A stretch of DNA of 42,363 nt from Gemmatimonadaceae bacterium (GCA_013361935.1 JABFXC010000060.1:1-42363), one strand, 5' to 3'; shown: positions 6,485 to 16,053, numbered from the stretch's first letter. Program-made: numbers and translations. The notes: generated from the letters alone by a model not told the origin.

Positions 6485-8035
6485 ATGTCACGAGGAAACA
6501 GGCGGCCGGTCGTCCTGGTCGTGCTGGACGGGTGGGGTCATCGGGAAGAGCGTGAAGGAAACGCAATCAAGCTGTCGCGGGTCCCCACGTGGGACGCCCT
6601 CTGGGGGCGCGCGCCGCGCACACTGCTCGACGCGTCGGGTCTCGCTGTCGGACTGCCCGAGGGGCAGATGGGCAACAGCGAAGTCGGGCACATGAATCTC
6701 GGTGCGGGACGCGTGGTGATGCAGGACCTCGTGCGCATCTCGCAGTCGATCAAGGACGGCTCGTTCTTCCGCAACGACGCGCTGGTCGACGCGTGCCGTC
6801 GGGTGAAGAAGAACGGCGGTACGCTTCACCTGCTCGGGCTGATCGGCAAGGGGGGAGTGCACGGGGTCGACCAGCATCTCTTCGCCCTCCTCGACCTCGC
6901 CGAGCGCGAGGGCGTGCAGAAGGTCGCGATCCACGCGCTGATGGACGGCCGCGATACCCTGCCGACGTCGGGGCTCGGCTACCTCCAGGAGACGATCGCG
7001 AAGGTGCATGGGCGCGCGCGCGTCGCCAGCCTCGGCGGCCGCTACTACGGGATGGACCGCGACAAGCGCTGGGACCGGACGGAGAAATTCGCCCGCGGGG
7101 CGGTGGACGGCGTCGGGCCGCCGGCGAGCGATGCGCTCGCCGCGGTGCGCACGTCCTACGACGAGGGCAGGACCGACGAGTTCATTCTCCCCGTCACGAT
7201 CGTCGACGCGAACGGGCCGGTCGCTCCGATGCGCGACGGCGACTCGGTCATCTGCTGGAACTATCGCTCGGACCGCATGCGCCAGATCGTGCGGGCGTTG
7301 ACGCTTCCCGACTTCGACGGGTTCGACGTCTCGAAGCGGCCGAAGCTCTTCGTCGTGACGATGACGCAGTACGACCAGACGTTCGAGCTGCCGGTGGCGT
7401 TCGCGCCGCAGTCGATGGCCCGGATCGTCGCCGAGGTGGTGAGCGGCCACGAGATGACCATGTTCCGCACGGCGGAGACCGAGAAGTACGCCCACGTGAC
7501 CTATTTCTTCAATGGCGGTGTAGAACCGCCGTACCCGGGCGAGGAGCGGCTGCTCGTGCCGAGCCAGAAGGTGGCGACGTACGATCTCGCGCCGGAGATG
7601 AGCGCGCACGGGGTGACGGACGTGCTCTGCGGCGCGATCGAGGGGCGCGCGCACGACTTCATCCTCGCGAACTACGCGAACGGGGACATGGTGGGGCACA
7701 GCGGCTCGCTGCCGGCGACGATCAAGGCGGTGGAGACGGTGGACGAATGTCTCGCGCGGGTCGTGGCGTCGGCGGAGAAGGCGGGAGCGCGGCTGCTCGT
7801 GACGGCGGACCACGGCAACTGCGAGATGATGATCGATCCGGAGAGCGGCGGACCGCACACCGCGCACACGACGAACCCGGTTCCCTTTCTAGTCGTCGAC
7901 CCGGAAGGCGATCGCGCGCTGCGGAGCGGTGGCGCGCTGTGCGACGTGGGACCTACAATTCTCTCGATGCTGGGCATCGAACGGCCGAACGAGATGACCG
8001 GCCGCGACCTCCGACAGGACGGAGCACGCAAGTGA
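6485..8035 (+). CDS. gpmI: 2,3-bisphosphoglycerate-independent phosphoglycerate mutase
   Basis: 516 residues, the normal length for this enzyme, which interconverts 3- and 2-phosphoglycerate in glycolysis and gluconeogenesis using two Mn ions. The alkaline-phosphatase-like metal centre is visible: VLVVLDGWG (first Asp), QMGNSEVGHMNLGAGR with the phosphorylated Ser65, and the late LLVTADHGNCEMM plus GPHTAHT metal-binding segments. The inserted phosphotransfer domain lies between, with MDGRDTLPTSG and GRYYGMDRDKRWDR substrate contacts. The ATG at 6485 is preceded by a purine-rich gagagagcgagcgaag. The stop overlaps the next gene's GTG (GTGA), so the pair is coupled. Confidence 0.97.
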   Translation: MSRGNRRPVVLVVLDGWGHREEREGNAIKLSRVPTWDALWGRAPRTLLDASGLAVGLPEGQMGNSEVGHMNLGAGRVVMQDLVRISQSIKDGSFFRNDALVDACRRVKKNGGTLHLLGLIGKGGVHGVDQHLFALLDLAEREGVQKVAIHALMDGRDTLPTSGLGYLQETIAKVHGRARVASLGGRYYGMDRDKRWDRTEKFARGAVDGVGPPASDALAAVRTSYDEGRTDEFILPVTIVDANGPVAPMRDGDSVICWNYRSDRMRQIVRALTLPDFDGFDVSKRPKLFVVTMTQYDQTFELPVAFAPQSMARIVAEVVSGHEMTMFRTAETEKYAHVTYFFNGGVEPPYPGEERLLVPSQKVATYDLAPEMSAHGVTDVLCGAIEGRAHDFILANYANGDMVGHSGSLPATIKAVETVDECLARVVASAEKAGARLLVTADHGNCEMMIDPESGGPHTAHTTNPVPFLVVDPEGDRALRSGGALCDVGPTILSMLGIERPNEMTGRDLRQDGARK

Positions 8036-8754
8036 AGCGAACGACGTTGGCAGTGGTGATCGCGATGGCGGCGCTGGCGCGCGCGGCGAGCGCGCAGCAG
8101 GTCGGCTACGACCCGGCGCACAGCCCGTACAGGGACGTGGACTTCCGGCAGGGGCTGACGCCGTTCGCCGGCTGGTACAGCGCGGCGCTCGATCCGGCGG
8201 GGGTCGCGCCGCGGAGCGCGCCGATGATGGGTGTGCGCTACGACATCCACCTCGCGGGGCCGGCGCAGTTCATGGTGCGGACCGCGCTGGTGAACGGCGA
8301 GCGCAACGTGATCGACCCGCGCCAGCCCGCGGGCAAGCGGCTGCTCGGACAGAAGCCGTCGGAGCTGCTGCTCACCGATCTCGGGATCGTCGTGAACCTC
8401 ACGGGGCAGCGGAGCTGGTACCGACTCGTGCCGCTGCTCCAGTTCGGGGCGGGCGTCGCATCGGACGTCCATCCGGCGCAGGACGTCGGGAACTACAAGT
8501 TCGGGGGGACGTCGGGCACCACCTTTGCACTCACCTTGGGTGGCGGCCTCCGGTATGTGCCGGGGGGCCGGTTCGAGCGGTGGGAAGTGCGTGGAGACGT
8601 CACGGACTACTTGTACGCGATCAAGTATCCGAGCTCGTACTTCACGACGCTGTCGTCGACGCAGCCGGGCGTGCTTCCGTTCCGGAGCTCGGCATCGCGG
8701 TGGCGGCACAACGCGGGACTGACACTCGGATTGTCGTATCGCTTCCTGCGATAG
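8032..8754 (+). CDS. Outer-membrane beta-barrel-like protein, unknown function
   Basis: 240 residues. It starts at GTG 8032 inside the gpmI stop (GTGA overlap) with a clear signal peptide, KRTTLAVVIAMAALARAASA, cleaved before QQV. The mature part has alternating aromatic/polar beta strands (WYRLVPLLQFGAGVASD, TTFALTLGGGLRYVP, WEVRGDVTDYLYAI) and ends in NAGLTLGLSYRFLR. An aromatic-rich terminal strand like this is typical of small outer-membrane barrels. Its coupling to a glycolytic enzyme gene has no evident functional logic and may only reflect shared transcription. No ligand or enzymatic motif is seen. Confidence 0.75.
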   Translation: MKRTTLAVVIAMAALARAASAQQVGYDPAHSPYRDVDFRQGLTPFAGWYSAALDPAGVAPRSAPMMGVRYDIHLAGPAQFMVRTALVNGERNVIDPRQPAGKRLLGQKPSELLLTDLGIVVNLTGQRSWYRLVPLLQFGAGVASDVHPAQDVGNYKFGGTSGTTFALTLGGGLRYVPGGRFERWEVRGDVTDYLYAIKYPSSYFTTLSSTQPGVLPFRSSASRWRHNAGLTLGLSYRFLR

Positions 8755-8815
8755 CCGCTCGCGTGGAGAGCACCTCGCTCCCCGCGCCGTCTCACGTCCG
8801 TGGAGCAAGAGAACA

Positions 8816-9307
8816 ATGGCGCGCGACTTCGAGGACCTGCACGACATCGACGACCTGAACGACGACGAGCTGCGGCAGCTGGTTCGAACGCACCTCGACG
8901 CCGAGCAGGGGCTGGACGCGGACGACATCACGGTGGTCGTCGAGGACGGCGTCGTCGCGCTGGCGGGACGCATCGGCACCGAGGCGGAGGCGCGCATCGC
9001 CGAGCATGTCGTGACCGACGTGCTGGGGATCGAGCAGTTCGAGAACCAGCTGGTGGTCGATCCGATCCGGCGCGGGATCAGCCCGGAGGCGATCGACGAC
9101 CACCTCGCCGACGAGGCGGAGCGCGCGGGGAAGCTGCTCGGCGATCGTCCGATGCCCTTCTCGCCGGAGGCGGATCAGGTGCGCGACGATCTGGACGACC
9201 GCCTGTACGGGACGACCAACGTCCAGGAGGCGATCGCCGAGGGAACGGCGTGGAACCCGCCCGACTCGCCGACCCCGGAAGGGCGCGACATCAGCGACGA
9301 TCGCTGA
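8816..9307 (+). CDS. BON-domain protein
   Basis: 163 residues, strongly acidic, with no signal peptide or membrane segment, so probably cytoplasmic. Residues about 16-75 form a BON domain: DDELRQLVRTHLDAE, then the strand pair ITVVVEDGVVALAGRIG, the helix EAEARIAEHVVTDVLGIEQ and the closing strand ENQLVVD. BON domains often bind phospholipid or act in osmotic-stress proteins. The remaining ~85 residues are Asp/Glu/Arg-rich and unfamiliar, ending PTPEGRDISDDR. It has only a weak purine stretch before the ATG. A canonical terminator follows 21 nt after the stop, so this is the last gene of the gpmI-side unit or a single gene. Confidence 0.85.
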   Translation: MARDFEDLHDIDDLNDDELRQLVRTHLDAEQGLDADDITVVVEDGVVALAGRIGTEAEARIAEHVVTDVLGIEQFENQLVVDPIRRGISPEAIDDHLADEAERAGKLLGDRPMPFSPEADQVRDDLDDRLYGTTNVQEAIAEGTAWNPPDSPTPEGRDISDDR

Positions 9308-9328
9308 TCGAATCGCGTGGCGCGACTT

Positions 9329-9359
9329 GTCCGGCTCGTGAGAGCCGGACATTTTCTTT
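9329..9359 (+). terminator. Canonical intrinsic terminator
   Basis: Arms 9329-9337 and 9342-9350 (gtccggctc / gagccggac) form a perfect 9-bp stem with a GTGA loop, followed by attttcttt. It ends the BON gene. The U-tract finishes only 4 nt before the queD start codon. Confidence 0.9.
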
Positions 9360-9363
9360 CCGG

Positions 9364-9789
9364 ATGCCCACAGCAACGCTTACCCGCCGCGTGACCTTCG
9401 CCGCGGCTCATCGCTATCGTCGTCCCGACTGGGACGACGCGCGCAACGCCGAGGTCTTCGGCCTCTGCGCCCGGCCCAACTTCCACGGCCACAGCTACGT
9501 CTGCGACGTCACGGTCCGCGGCACCATCGACGAGACGACGGGCTTCGTGGTGGATCTCGGCCTTCTGGATCGCGTGCTGAAGTCGGAGGTGAAGGACCGC
9601 TTCGACCACGCGAACATCAACCTCGACGTCCCCGAGTTCGCGGACGGGAAGCTCGTTCCGAGCGGAGAGAACCTCGCGCGCTTCATTCTCGAGCGCGTAC
9701 AGCGCGGGCTGGGCAGCGCGGCGCGGGTGACGACCGTCTCGGTGGCCGAGGACGAGACGCTGCGGGCGACGTACTCGAGCGACGGCTGA
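9364..9789 (+). CDS. queD: 6-pyruvoyl-tetrahydropterin synthase / 6-carboxytetrahydropterin synthase family
   Basis: 141 residues, typical length. Zinc ligands are His16 (AAAHRY) and His41/His43 (NFHGHSY); the catalytic Cys35 lies in FGLCARPNF. The VVDLGLLDRVLK and FDHANIN segments match the family core, and VAEDETLRATY supplies the terminal acidic residue that holds the pterin. QueD converts dihydroneopterin triphosphate to 6-carboxytetrahydropterin for queuosine; PTPS or folate-type activity is possible, and no other queuosine gene is nearby. The ATG at 9364 lies 14 nt after a terminator stem with no ribosome-binding site between, so the transcript may be leaderless or the start may be the GTG at 9391. 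mobA follows after 4 nt. Confidence 0.88.
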   Translation: MPTATLTRRVTFAAAHRYRRPDWDDARNAEVFGLCARPNFHGHSYVCDVTVRGTIDETTGFVVDLGLLDRVLKSEVKDRFDHANINLDVPEFADGKLVPSGENLARFILERVQRGLGSAARVTTVSVAEDETLRATYSSDG

Positions 9790-9793
9790 GACG

Positions 9794-10381
9794 ATGGCCG
9801 TGACGGGCGCCATCCTCGCGGGGGGCCGCGCGTCGCGGCTCGGCGGGCGCGCGAAGGGGCTCGAGGTGGTGAGCGGGCGCCGGATGGTCGACCGGGTGCA
9901 CGACGCCCTGCGCGAGGTGACCGCGTCGGTCGTGCTCGCGGGGGGAAGCGAGGCGCTCGCCGCCGCGCTCGGCCTCGCGCTGGTCGCCGACGAGCCGCCG
10001 GGGAGCGGACCGTTAGGCGGGATCGCCGGCGCGCTCGCGGCGACCGGAGGCGACGTGCTCGTCGTCGCGTGGGACATGCCCTGGGTGACTGCCGACGTGC
10101 TGCGGCCGCTCCTCGCGACTCCCGATGGAGGTCCGGGCGCCGCGTGGCGTGTGGCGGGACGCATCGAGCCGCTGTGCGCGCTCTACCGGCGCTCCGCGCT
10201 CGCACCGCTGCGTGCGCGGCTGCGCGCGGGAGAGCGGCGAGCGCGCGAGGTCGCCGAGTCGATCGGGCTGGCGGTCCTCGACGGGTCGGCGCTCGACCCG
10301 CGAGTCTTCGCGAGCGTGAACACCGCCGAGGAGCTCGCGGTGGCGCGCGGCCAGGCGCCGGCAACGATCGACACACACTGA
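9794..10381 (+). CDS. mobA: Molybdenum cofactor guanylyltransferase
   Basis: 195 residues. The N-terminal AILAGGRASRLGGRAKGL is the GT-A/NTP-transferase signature LAGGxSxRxGxxK that binds GTP. ADEPPGSGPLGGIAGALAA and VVAWDMPWVTADVL (the metal-binding D-M-P) complete the MobA pattern. The enzyme joins GMP to molybdopterin to give the MGD cofactor. It lies 4 nt after queD, and moeA, another molybdenum cofactor gene, is two genes downstream. The C-terminal FASVNTAEELAVARG is the standard MobA ending. It carries one copy of the repeated octamer (10011-10018) as Leu-Gly codons. Confidence 0.93.
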   Translation: MAVTGAILAGGRASRLGGRAKGLEVVSGRRMVDRVHDALREVTASVVLAGGSEALAAALGLALVADEPPGSGPLGGIAGALAATGGDVLVVAWDMPWVTADVLRPLLATPDGGPGAAWRVAGRIEPLCALYRRSALAPLRARLRAGERRAREVAESIGLAVLDGSALDPRVFASVNTAEELAVARGQAPATIDTH

Positions 10382-10401
10382 ACCTCACCAATCCGGAGCT
10401 C

Positions 10402-11919
10402 ATGCGTCGTCTCGCAATCCCGCTCGTCGTGCTCACGGCCGCCTGCGCGGTACCGCAGTCGCCGGCCGTCCCGCCGGCGCCCGTCCCGGCGAGCGCGCCC
10501 GCGCCCACGCCGGCAGACGAGCGCGCCGCGCTGCGGCGGTCGATCGACAGCGCGGTGAACGCGCCGCAGTTCGCGAACGCGTTCTGGGGAATCCTGATCG
10601 TCGATCCGGCGAGCGGCGACACGTTGTACGCGCACGATGCGGGAAAGCTCTTCATGCCCGCCTCGAACCAGAAGATCATCACCGGCGCGGCGGCGCTCGC
10701 GCAGCTCGGGCCGGACTACACGTATCGCACCACCTTCGCCACGCGCGGGAGCGTGCGCGACTCGACGCTGCGCGGCGACCTGCTGGTGTTCGGGCGCGGT
10801 GACCCGACGATCAGCGATCACATGCGGAAGGACGCGATGGAGCCGCTGCGCGGCCTCGCCGACTCGTTGCGCGCGCACGGCATCCGGAAGATCGCCGGCC
10901 GCCTTGTCGCCGGCGGGGACGCGTTCGTCGGGCCGGTGCTCGGTTATGGCTGGGACTGGGACGATCTCGACTACGGGTACGGCGCGGGAGTGGACGAGCT
11001 GCTGTTCAACGAGGGGTTCACCCTCGTCACCGCGTACGGTGGAGCGAAGCCGGGCGCGCCCATACGCGTGACGACGAAGCCGACGACGCGCGGGCCGAAG
11101 GTCCGCGTCACCGCGCTCACCGTCGCCGCGCCGACCGATTCGGGAGCGAAGAAGCCCGAGCTGATCTTCCGCTACGACAGCACCACGGGAGGCGTGCTCG
11201 TCGAAGGCTCGATCGTCGTGGGGGACAGCGCCGACGAGGAGGTGGCGCACCGCGTGCCGAAGCAGGCGTACCTCGACGCGCTGGCCGAAGCGTTAGGCGA
11301 CCGGGGGATCACGGTGGCCGCCGCGAAGACCGACACGACGGCGCGGGTGGATACATTGTTCCAGCTGATCTCCCCGCCGCTGCGCGAGATCCTGCCGGCG
11401 CTGGAGAAGCCGTCGCAGAACCAGATCGCCGAAGTGCTCTTCCGGACGCTCGCGCTGGAGAAGACCGGCGTCGGATCCACGGACAGCGCGCGGAAGGTGA
11501 TCGAGCGCCAGCTCGCCGCGTGGGGCGCGAAGCCGGAAGGGGCGGCGGTCCGCGACGGGAGCGGACTGTCGCGGCACGACTACGTGAGCCCGGAGACGCT
11601 CGTGCGCGTGCTCGCCGCGATCCGGTCGGACAGCGCCTTCCAGGTCTTCTACGACGCGCTGCCGATCGCCGGTGTCGACGGGACGCTGGCGAAGCGCATG
11701 CGCGGGACGCCGGCCGAGGGGAACGTGCACGCGAAGACCGGCTCGGTGGACAAGGCGCGCTCGCTCTCCGGCTACGCGACCACCGCCGACGGGCATGTCG
11801 TGATCTTCAGCGCGCTCTGCAACAACTGGACGGTCCCGGTGCGCCAGGTCGAGGCCGTGCAGGACATGATCGGAGCGCGGCTGGCGGCGATGACGCTCGG
11901 CACACCGGCGACGCACTGA
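10402..11919 (+). CDS. dacB: D-alanyl-D-alanine carboxypeptidase/endopeptidase (PBP4, S13 family)
   Basis: 505 residues from the ATG at 10402, which gives a signal peptide MRRLAIPLVVLTAACA (a weak lipobox at Cys15) and a Pro/Ala-rich linker. All S13 motifs are in place: SxxK as PASNQK (Ser88, Lys91), SxN as PSQN (Ser338-Asn340), the DGSGLSRHD element near 385-393, and KTG at 445-447 (HAKTGSV). The long insertion between SxxK and SxN is normal for PBP4. It trims or cleaves peptidoglycan stem peptides in the periplasm. It is embedded between mobA and moeA with short gaps, so it is probably part of the same transcript, although the functions are unrelated. The moeA start follows 8 nt after the stop. 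Confidence 0.95.
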   Translation: MRRLAIPLVVLTAACAVPQSPAVPPAPVPASAPAPTPADERAALRRSIDSAVNAPQFANAFWGILIVDPASGDTLYAHDAGKLFMPASNQKIITGAAALAQLGPDYTYRTTFATRGSVRDSTLRGDLLVFGRGDPTISDHMRKDAMEPLRGLADSLRAHGIRKIAGRLVAGGDAFVGPVLGYGWDWDDLDYGYGAGVDELLFNEGFTLVTAYGGAKPGAPIRVTTKPTTRGPKVRVTALTVAAPTDSGAKKPELIFRYDSTTGGVLVEGSIVVGDSADEEVAHRVPKQAYLDALAEALGDRGITVAAAKTDTTARVDTLFQLISPPLREILPALEKPSQNQIAEVLFRTLALEKTGVGSTDSARKVIERQLAAWGAKPEGAAVRDGSGLSRHDYVSPETLVRVLAAIRSDSAFQVFYDALPIAGVDGTLAKRMRGTPAEGNVHAKTGSVDKARSLSGYATTADGHVVIFSALCNNWTVPVRQVEAVQDMIGARLAAMTLGTPATH

Positions 11920-11927
11920 GCGCGCGG

Positions 11928-13184
11928 ATGCTCGGGCTCGAGGAAGCGAGCGAGCGGATACTCGGCGCGCTGCGCGCGGTCGGCACGGAGAGCGTCGCGC
12001 TGGGCGAGGCCCAGGGCCGGATCCTCGCCGGCGACGTCACGGCGACGGTGACGCTGCCCCCGTGGGACAACTCGGCGATGGACGGCTACGCCGTGCGCGC
12101 GGCGGATCTCGAGGGGGCGACGCGCGACCGGCCGGCGGAGCTGCGCGTGATCGAGGCAGTGCCGGCCGGGGGATTTCCCTTCCGCGCGTTAGGCGCCGGC
12201 GAGGCCACGCGGGTGATGACCGGCGCGCCGATCCCGGAGGGCGCGGACTGCGTGGTCCGGATCGAGGACACCGACGGGGGCGAAAGGATCGTGCGCGTAC
12301 ACGACGCGCGCGACGCGGGGCGGAACGTGCGACCGCGAGGAGAGGACGTGCGCGAGGGCGACGTCGCCCTGCGCGCGGGGACGCCGCTCGGTCCGGCGGC
12401 GCTGGCGATGCTCGCCGCGCTCGGGCGTGCGACGCTCGAGGTGGGAAGATCGCCGCGCGTGGCGATCTTCGGCTCGGGGGACGAGCTCGTGCCGGTGGAA
12501 CGGTTCGCCGAGGTTCGCGAAGGGCGGCGGATAGTCGCGTCCAACGGCTACGCGATCGCGGCGATCGTTCGCGCGGCGGGCGGAGTCCCCGTGGACCTCG
12601 GCGTCGCGCCCGACGATCGCGGCGCGATCCAGGCGCTCTTCGAGGCGGCGGCGCGCGCGGACCTGGTCGTCACCAGCGCCGGCGTATCGGTAGGCGCGCA
12701 CGACCACTCGCGGGCGATCGTCGAGCAGCTCGGCGCGGTCGATTTCTGGCGGATCGCGGCGCGGCCGGGATCGCAGCTCGCCTTCGGGAACGTTCGCGGC
12801 ACGCCCTGGCTCGGACTTCCCGGGAACCCGGTCTCCGCGATCATCACCGGGGAGCTGTTCGTCAGGCCGGCGGTGCTGCGGATGCAGGGCGCGCGCGCAG
12901 TCCATCGCGCGCCGATGCCGGCGACGCTGACGACGTCCATCGCGAGGGCGAACGGGATGACGCAGCTCCTGCGCGCACGGCTCGTGCGCGATCGCGGAGG
13001 GTGGCGGGCGTCGCTCACCGGGTCGCAGAGCTCGGGACGGCTGGCGTCGATCGCGGACGCGGATGCGCTGCTCGTGATCCCGCCGGGCGGCGGCTCGCTC
13101 GCTGCGGGGGCCGTCGTCGCCGCGCTTCCCCTCGCCGGCGCGGGGCCGATGCTCGAGCGGCTCTCGACGTCGCTCGACGCATGA
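11928..13184 (+). CDS. moeA: Molybdopterin molybdenumtransferase
   Basis: 418 residues from the ATG at 11928, the normal MoeA length. The signature PPWDNSAMDGYAVRA is present, as are MTGAPIPEGADCVVRIE, the GSGDEL metal-binding element, the molybdopterin-binding TSAGVSVGAHD loop and LGLPGNPVSA. MoeA inserts molybdate into adenylylated molybdopterin. Together with mobA two genes upstream, this makes a partial molybdenum cofactor cluster; moaA-E are not in the window. The stop overlaps the methyltransferase start (ATGA), so the two are translationally coupled. Confidence 0.95.
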   Translation: MLGLEEASERILGALRAVGTESVALGEAQGRILAGDVTATVTLPPWDNSAMDGYAVRAADLEGATRDRPAELRVIEAVPAGGFPFRALGAGEATRVMTGAPIPEGADCVVRIEDTDGGERIVRVHDARDAGRNVRPRGEDVREGDVALRAGTPLGPAALAMLAALGRATLEVGRSPRVAIFGSGDELVPVERFAEVREGRRIVASNGYAIAAIVRAAGGVPVDLGVAPDDRGAIQALFEAAARADLVVTSAGVSVGAHDHSRAIVEQLGAVDFWRIAARPGSQLAFGNVRGTPWLGLPGNPVSAIITGELFVRPAVLRMQGARAVHRAPMPATLTTSIARANGMTQLLRARLVRDRGGWRASLTGSQSSGRLASIADADALLVIPPGGGSLAAGAVVAALPLAGAGPMLERLSTSLDA

Positions 13185-13885
13185 CGGGCGGCTACGCGGA
13201 GGAGATGCGGCGGCTCGAGGAGTCGCTGCGCCGCCGGTTCCGCGTCGTGGAGACGCCGATCGAGGTGGGCGGACGGACGATCGCGCTGCTGCATCCCGCG
13301 AGCGCGGAGGAGCTGATCAGCGAGGCGGACTTCGATCGCGACGAGCGGCTGCCGTACTGGGCGGAGCCGTGGCCGTCATCGTTCGTGCTGGCGCGGGAGA
13401 TGGTCGCGGAGCGGTGGGGCGCGGGCCGCGGACGCTCCCTCCTCGAGCTGGGATGCGGCGCGGGGCTGGTGACGACCGCGGCGGCGATGGCCGGGTTCGA
13501 CGTCACCGCGAGCGACTACTACGAGGACGCGCTGCGCTTCGCGCGGCTCAACGCGTGGCGGGCCGCGGGGCGGGAGGTGCGGCCGCTCCTGCTCGACTGG
13601 CGCGCGCTCCCGCAGCTCCTGCCGCGCTACGACTTCGTCGTCGCCGCCGACGTGCTCTACGAGCGGCCGTACGCAGAGCTCGTCGCGCGAGCGGTCGCGC
13701 GGACCCTCGCGCCGCGCGGCCTGGCGATCGTCGCCGATCCGGGTCGCGTGGCGGCGAGCGCGTTCGTGGACGCGTGCCCTGCCGCGGGGCTGAACGTCGC
13801 GCCCACGGCGCGCCTCCCGTACCAGGAGGGCGCCGTGCGCCAGACGATCGACGTCTACGAGCTGCGGCCCGCGGTCGCCGGCTAG
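13181..13885 (+). CDS. SAM methyltransferase of the protein-lysine (MTF16/METTL20-like) type
   Basis: 234 residues. Class I motif I is LELGCGAG (88-95). The preceding [11 protein letters not shown] (58-68) and the post-II DVLY (157-160) are marks of the Methyltransf_16 group, which includes the ETF-beta lysine methyltransferase METTL20 and its bacterial orthologues. It is coupled to moeA by an ATGA overlap and converges on the ETF:menaquinone oxidoreductase gene, with etfA and etfB just beyond. EtfB here keeps the Lys-rich segment that METTL20 modifies in other organisms. Modification of EtfB is therefore a reasonable guess, not a demonstrated role. Another protein or a small molecule could be the substrate. 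Confidence 0.7.
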   Translation: MTGGYAEEMRRLEESLRRRFRVVETPIEVGGRTIALLHPASAEELISEADFDRDERLPYWAEPWPSSFVLAREMVAERWGAGRGRSLLELGCGAGLVTTAAAMAGFDVTASDYYEDALRFARLNAWRAAGREVRPLLLDWRALPQLLPRYDFVVAADVLYERPYAELVARAVARTLAPRGLAIVADPGRVAASAFVDACPAAGLNVAPTARLPYQEGAVRQTIDVYELRPAVAG

Positions 13886-15972
13886 GAGTGGTGTGCGGGT
13901 CGCGGCGCGAGACGCGCGGCGACGACTTCGGCGATGTCGCGGACCGGCACGCTCGATTCCTTCGCCTTGAGCCCGTCCGTCATCATCGTCATGCAGAAGG
14001 GACAGGCGACGGCGATCTCGTCGGCGCCCGTGGCGAGGAGCTCCTCGGTGCGCTCGACGTTGATGCGCTTCCCTTCCCGCTCCTCCATGAACATCCGCCC
14101 CCCGCCGGCGCCGCAGCAGAGCCCGCGGTCGCCGGATCGCGGCGCCTCGACGAGATCGACGACGGGGAGCGAGCGCTTGAGCGTCTCGCGCGGCGCGTCG
14201 TAGACGCCGTTGTAGCGGCCGAGGTAGCACGAGTCGTGGTACACGACCCGCAGCTTCTCACGCTCGTCCCCGCCTAACGGGATCTTCGCGTCGGCGAGGA
14301 GCGCCTCGATGAACGTCGAGTGGTGGACGACCTCGTAGTTGCCGCCGAGCTGCGGATACTCGTTGCCGATCTGGTGGAAGCAGTGCGGGCAGCTAGTGAG
14401 CACCGTCTTCACGCCGTAGCGGTCGAGGGTCTCGATGTTCTGCTTCGCGAGCATCTGGTAGAGATACTCGTTCCCCATGCGGCGGGCGGGATCGCCGTTG
14501 CAGGTCTCCTCCTGGCCGAGGATGGCGAACTTGATCTCCGCGGCCTGGAGGATGCGCGCGACGGCGACGGCGATCTTCTTCGCGCGGTCGTCGAAGGAGC
14601 CCATGCAGCCGACCCAGAAAAGGATCTCGGGCCTCTCGCCGCGCTCGACCATCTCGGCCATCGTCGGGATGTCCAGCCCGTCGGCCCAGCGGGCGCGGTC
14701 GCCGGGGCTGAAGGCCCACGGGCTTCCGTTGCGCTCGAGCGACTGGAAGGTGGGCTGCACCTCCTCGGGGAAGCGCGATTCCATCAGGACGAGATTGCGG
14801 CGCATCTCGTTGATGATCTCGAGCTGGTCGATCCCGACGGGGCACTCCTGCACGCAGGCGCGGCAGCTCGTGCATGCCCAGAGCTCGGCTTCGGTCACGA
14901 AGGTGTCGAGGAGGCGGCGCTCCTCGAGAATCTGCGTGACGGTAAGCGCGCCGCCGTCCATCCCCTCGCCGTGGACGAGCGCGGGATGCTTGAACTCCAT
15001 ACGGTCGCCCGTGACCACCGGCCCCTTCTCCATCAGCCGCTGGCGCGTGTTGATGACGATCTTCCGCGGGCTGAGCGGCTTGCCGGTGATGTTCGCCGGG
15101 CACGCGGCGGTGCAGCGGCCGCACTCGGTGCACGAGTATCCGTCGAGGAGGTTCTTCCAGGTGAGGTGATCGACGTCCGACGCGCCGAACTGCTCGACGC
15201 CTTCGGCCTCGAGATCCATCGCGCGCATCACCTTCGGCCAGGGACCGGAGGTGTTGGTCAGATAGACGTTCGGGAGCGACGTCGCGACGTGGAGATGCTT
15301 GGAGTACGGGAGGTAGTTGAGGAAGCCGAAGATGAGCAGCGCGTGCGCCCACCAGGAGACGTCGTGGCCGATGACGGCCGCGCGCGGACTGACATGGGTG
15401 AACGCGATGCCGAGCCCGTGCGAAAGCAGCTTGTCGGCGGGGACCGCGTCGGGACGCAGCGCGGCGAGGAAGCCGTTCGCGAGCAGCATCGTCACCATCA
15501 GCCCGCCGATCATCGAAAGGATGATCAGCGCGTCGACGTGCTCGAGGTTGTCGCCCTCGAGACGGCGCGGGTGAAGCACGAGCCGCCGGTAGAAGGCGAA
15601 GGCGATCGCCGCGAGGACGAGGACCGCGAAGACGTCCTGCGAGAGCGCGTACAGCCGGAACAGCGGCGTCGGCAGGAATGCGAGCGAGAAGCCGCGGAAG
15701 ATCCCCTCGAGGATGAACTCGATGGTGCCGACGGTGAGCACCATGAAGCCCCAGAAGATCAGGGCGTGCATCACGCCGGCGATCGGCTCGCGCAGGATCT
15801 TGCTCTGCCCGATGGCGATGCCGAAGAGATTGCCGAGCCGGCGGAGGGGGCGGTCGGTGCGGTCGTCGGGACGGCCGAGCCGCATGTAGCCGACGAGCCG
15901 CTGGACGTTGAGCGCGAAGAATCCCGTCGCGAGCGCGACGAAGACGATGAAGACGACATTCGAAGCGGTCAT
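13882..15972 (-). CDS. Membrane Fe-S oxidoreductase, ETF:menaquinone oxidoreductase (EMO/DUF224) type
   Basis: 696 residues. About six N-terminal membrane segments (from [16 protein letters not shown] to [17 protein letters not shown]) resemble the NarI-type heme b domain. Next come two 4Fe-4S motifs, [12 protein letters not shown] (Cys281, 284, 287, 291) and [12 protein letters not shown] (Cys367, 370, 373, 377). Two CCG domains follow: GCMGSFDD...TSCPHC and [10 protein letters not shown]...LCCGAGGGR (Cys619-Cys620). This is the architecture of heterodisulfide-reductase-like proteins shown in syntrophic fatty-acid oxidisers to pass electrons from ETF to menaquinone. It precedes etfAB and an acyl-CoA dehydrogenase here, which supports that role. 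The stop shares a CTAG palindrome with the convergent methyltransferase stop. Confidence 0.85.
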   Translation of the reverse strand: MTASNVVFIVFVALATGFFALNVQRLVGYMRLGRPDDRTDRPLRRLGNLFGIAIGQSKILREPIAGVMHALIFWGFMVLTVGTIEFILEGIFRGFSLAFLPTPLFRLYALSQDVFAVLVLAAIAFAFYRRLVLHPRRLEGDNLEHVDALIILSMIGGLMVTMLLANGFLAALRPDAVPADKLLSHGLGIAFTHVSPRAAVIGHDVSWWAHALLIFGFLNYLPYSKHLHVATSLPNVYLTNTSGPWPKVMRAMDLEAEGVEQFGASDVDHLTWKNLLDGYSCTECGRCTAACPANITGKPLSPRKIVINTRQRLMEKGPVVTGDRMEFKHPALVHGEGMDGGALTVTQILEERRLLDTFVTEAELWACTSCRACVQECPVGIDQLEIINEMRRNLVLMESRFPEEVQPTFQSLERNGSPWAFSPGDRARWADGLDIPTMAEMVERGERPEILFWVGCMGSFDDRAKKIAVAVARILQAAEIKFAILGQEETCNGDPARRMGNEYLYQMLAKQNIETLDRYGVKTVLTSCPHCFHQIGNEYPQLGGNYEVVHHSTFIEALLADAKIPLGGDEREKLRVVYHDSCYLGRYNGVYDAPRETLKRSLPVVDLVEAPRSGDRGLCCGAGGGRMFMEEREGKRINVERTEELLATGADEIAVACPFCMTMMTDGLKAKESSVPVRDIAEVVAARLAPRPAHHS

Positions 15973-16053
15973 GGCGCCAGAAGCTAGCCCGGGCTCACGG
16001 GGACTGCAACGAGCGAGGAGAGAACTTCATCGACGAGCGATGGCCCATGAACG

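Noticed and set aside
4413..6695. A 760-codon open frame on the plus strand through the transpeptidase and SH3 genes
   Set aside because: It is antisense to three genes with recognisable domains, and its translation is Arg/Gly/Asp-rich with no family features. Long antisense frames are expected at this GC content; similar ones elsewhere were left out for the same reason.
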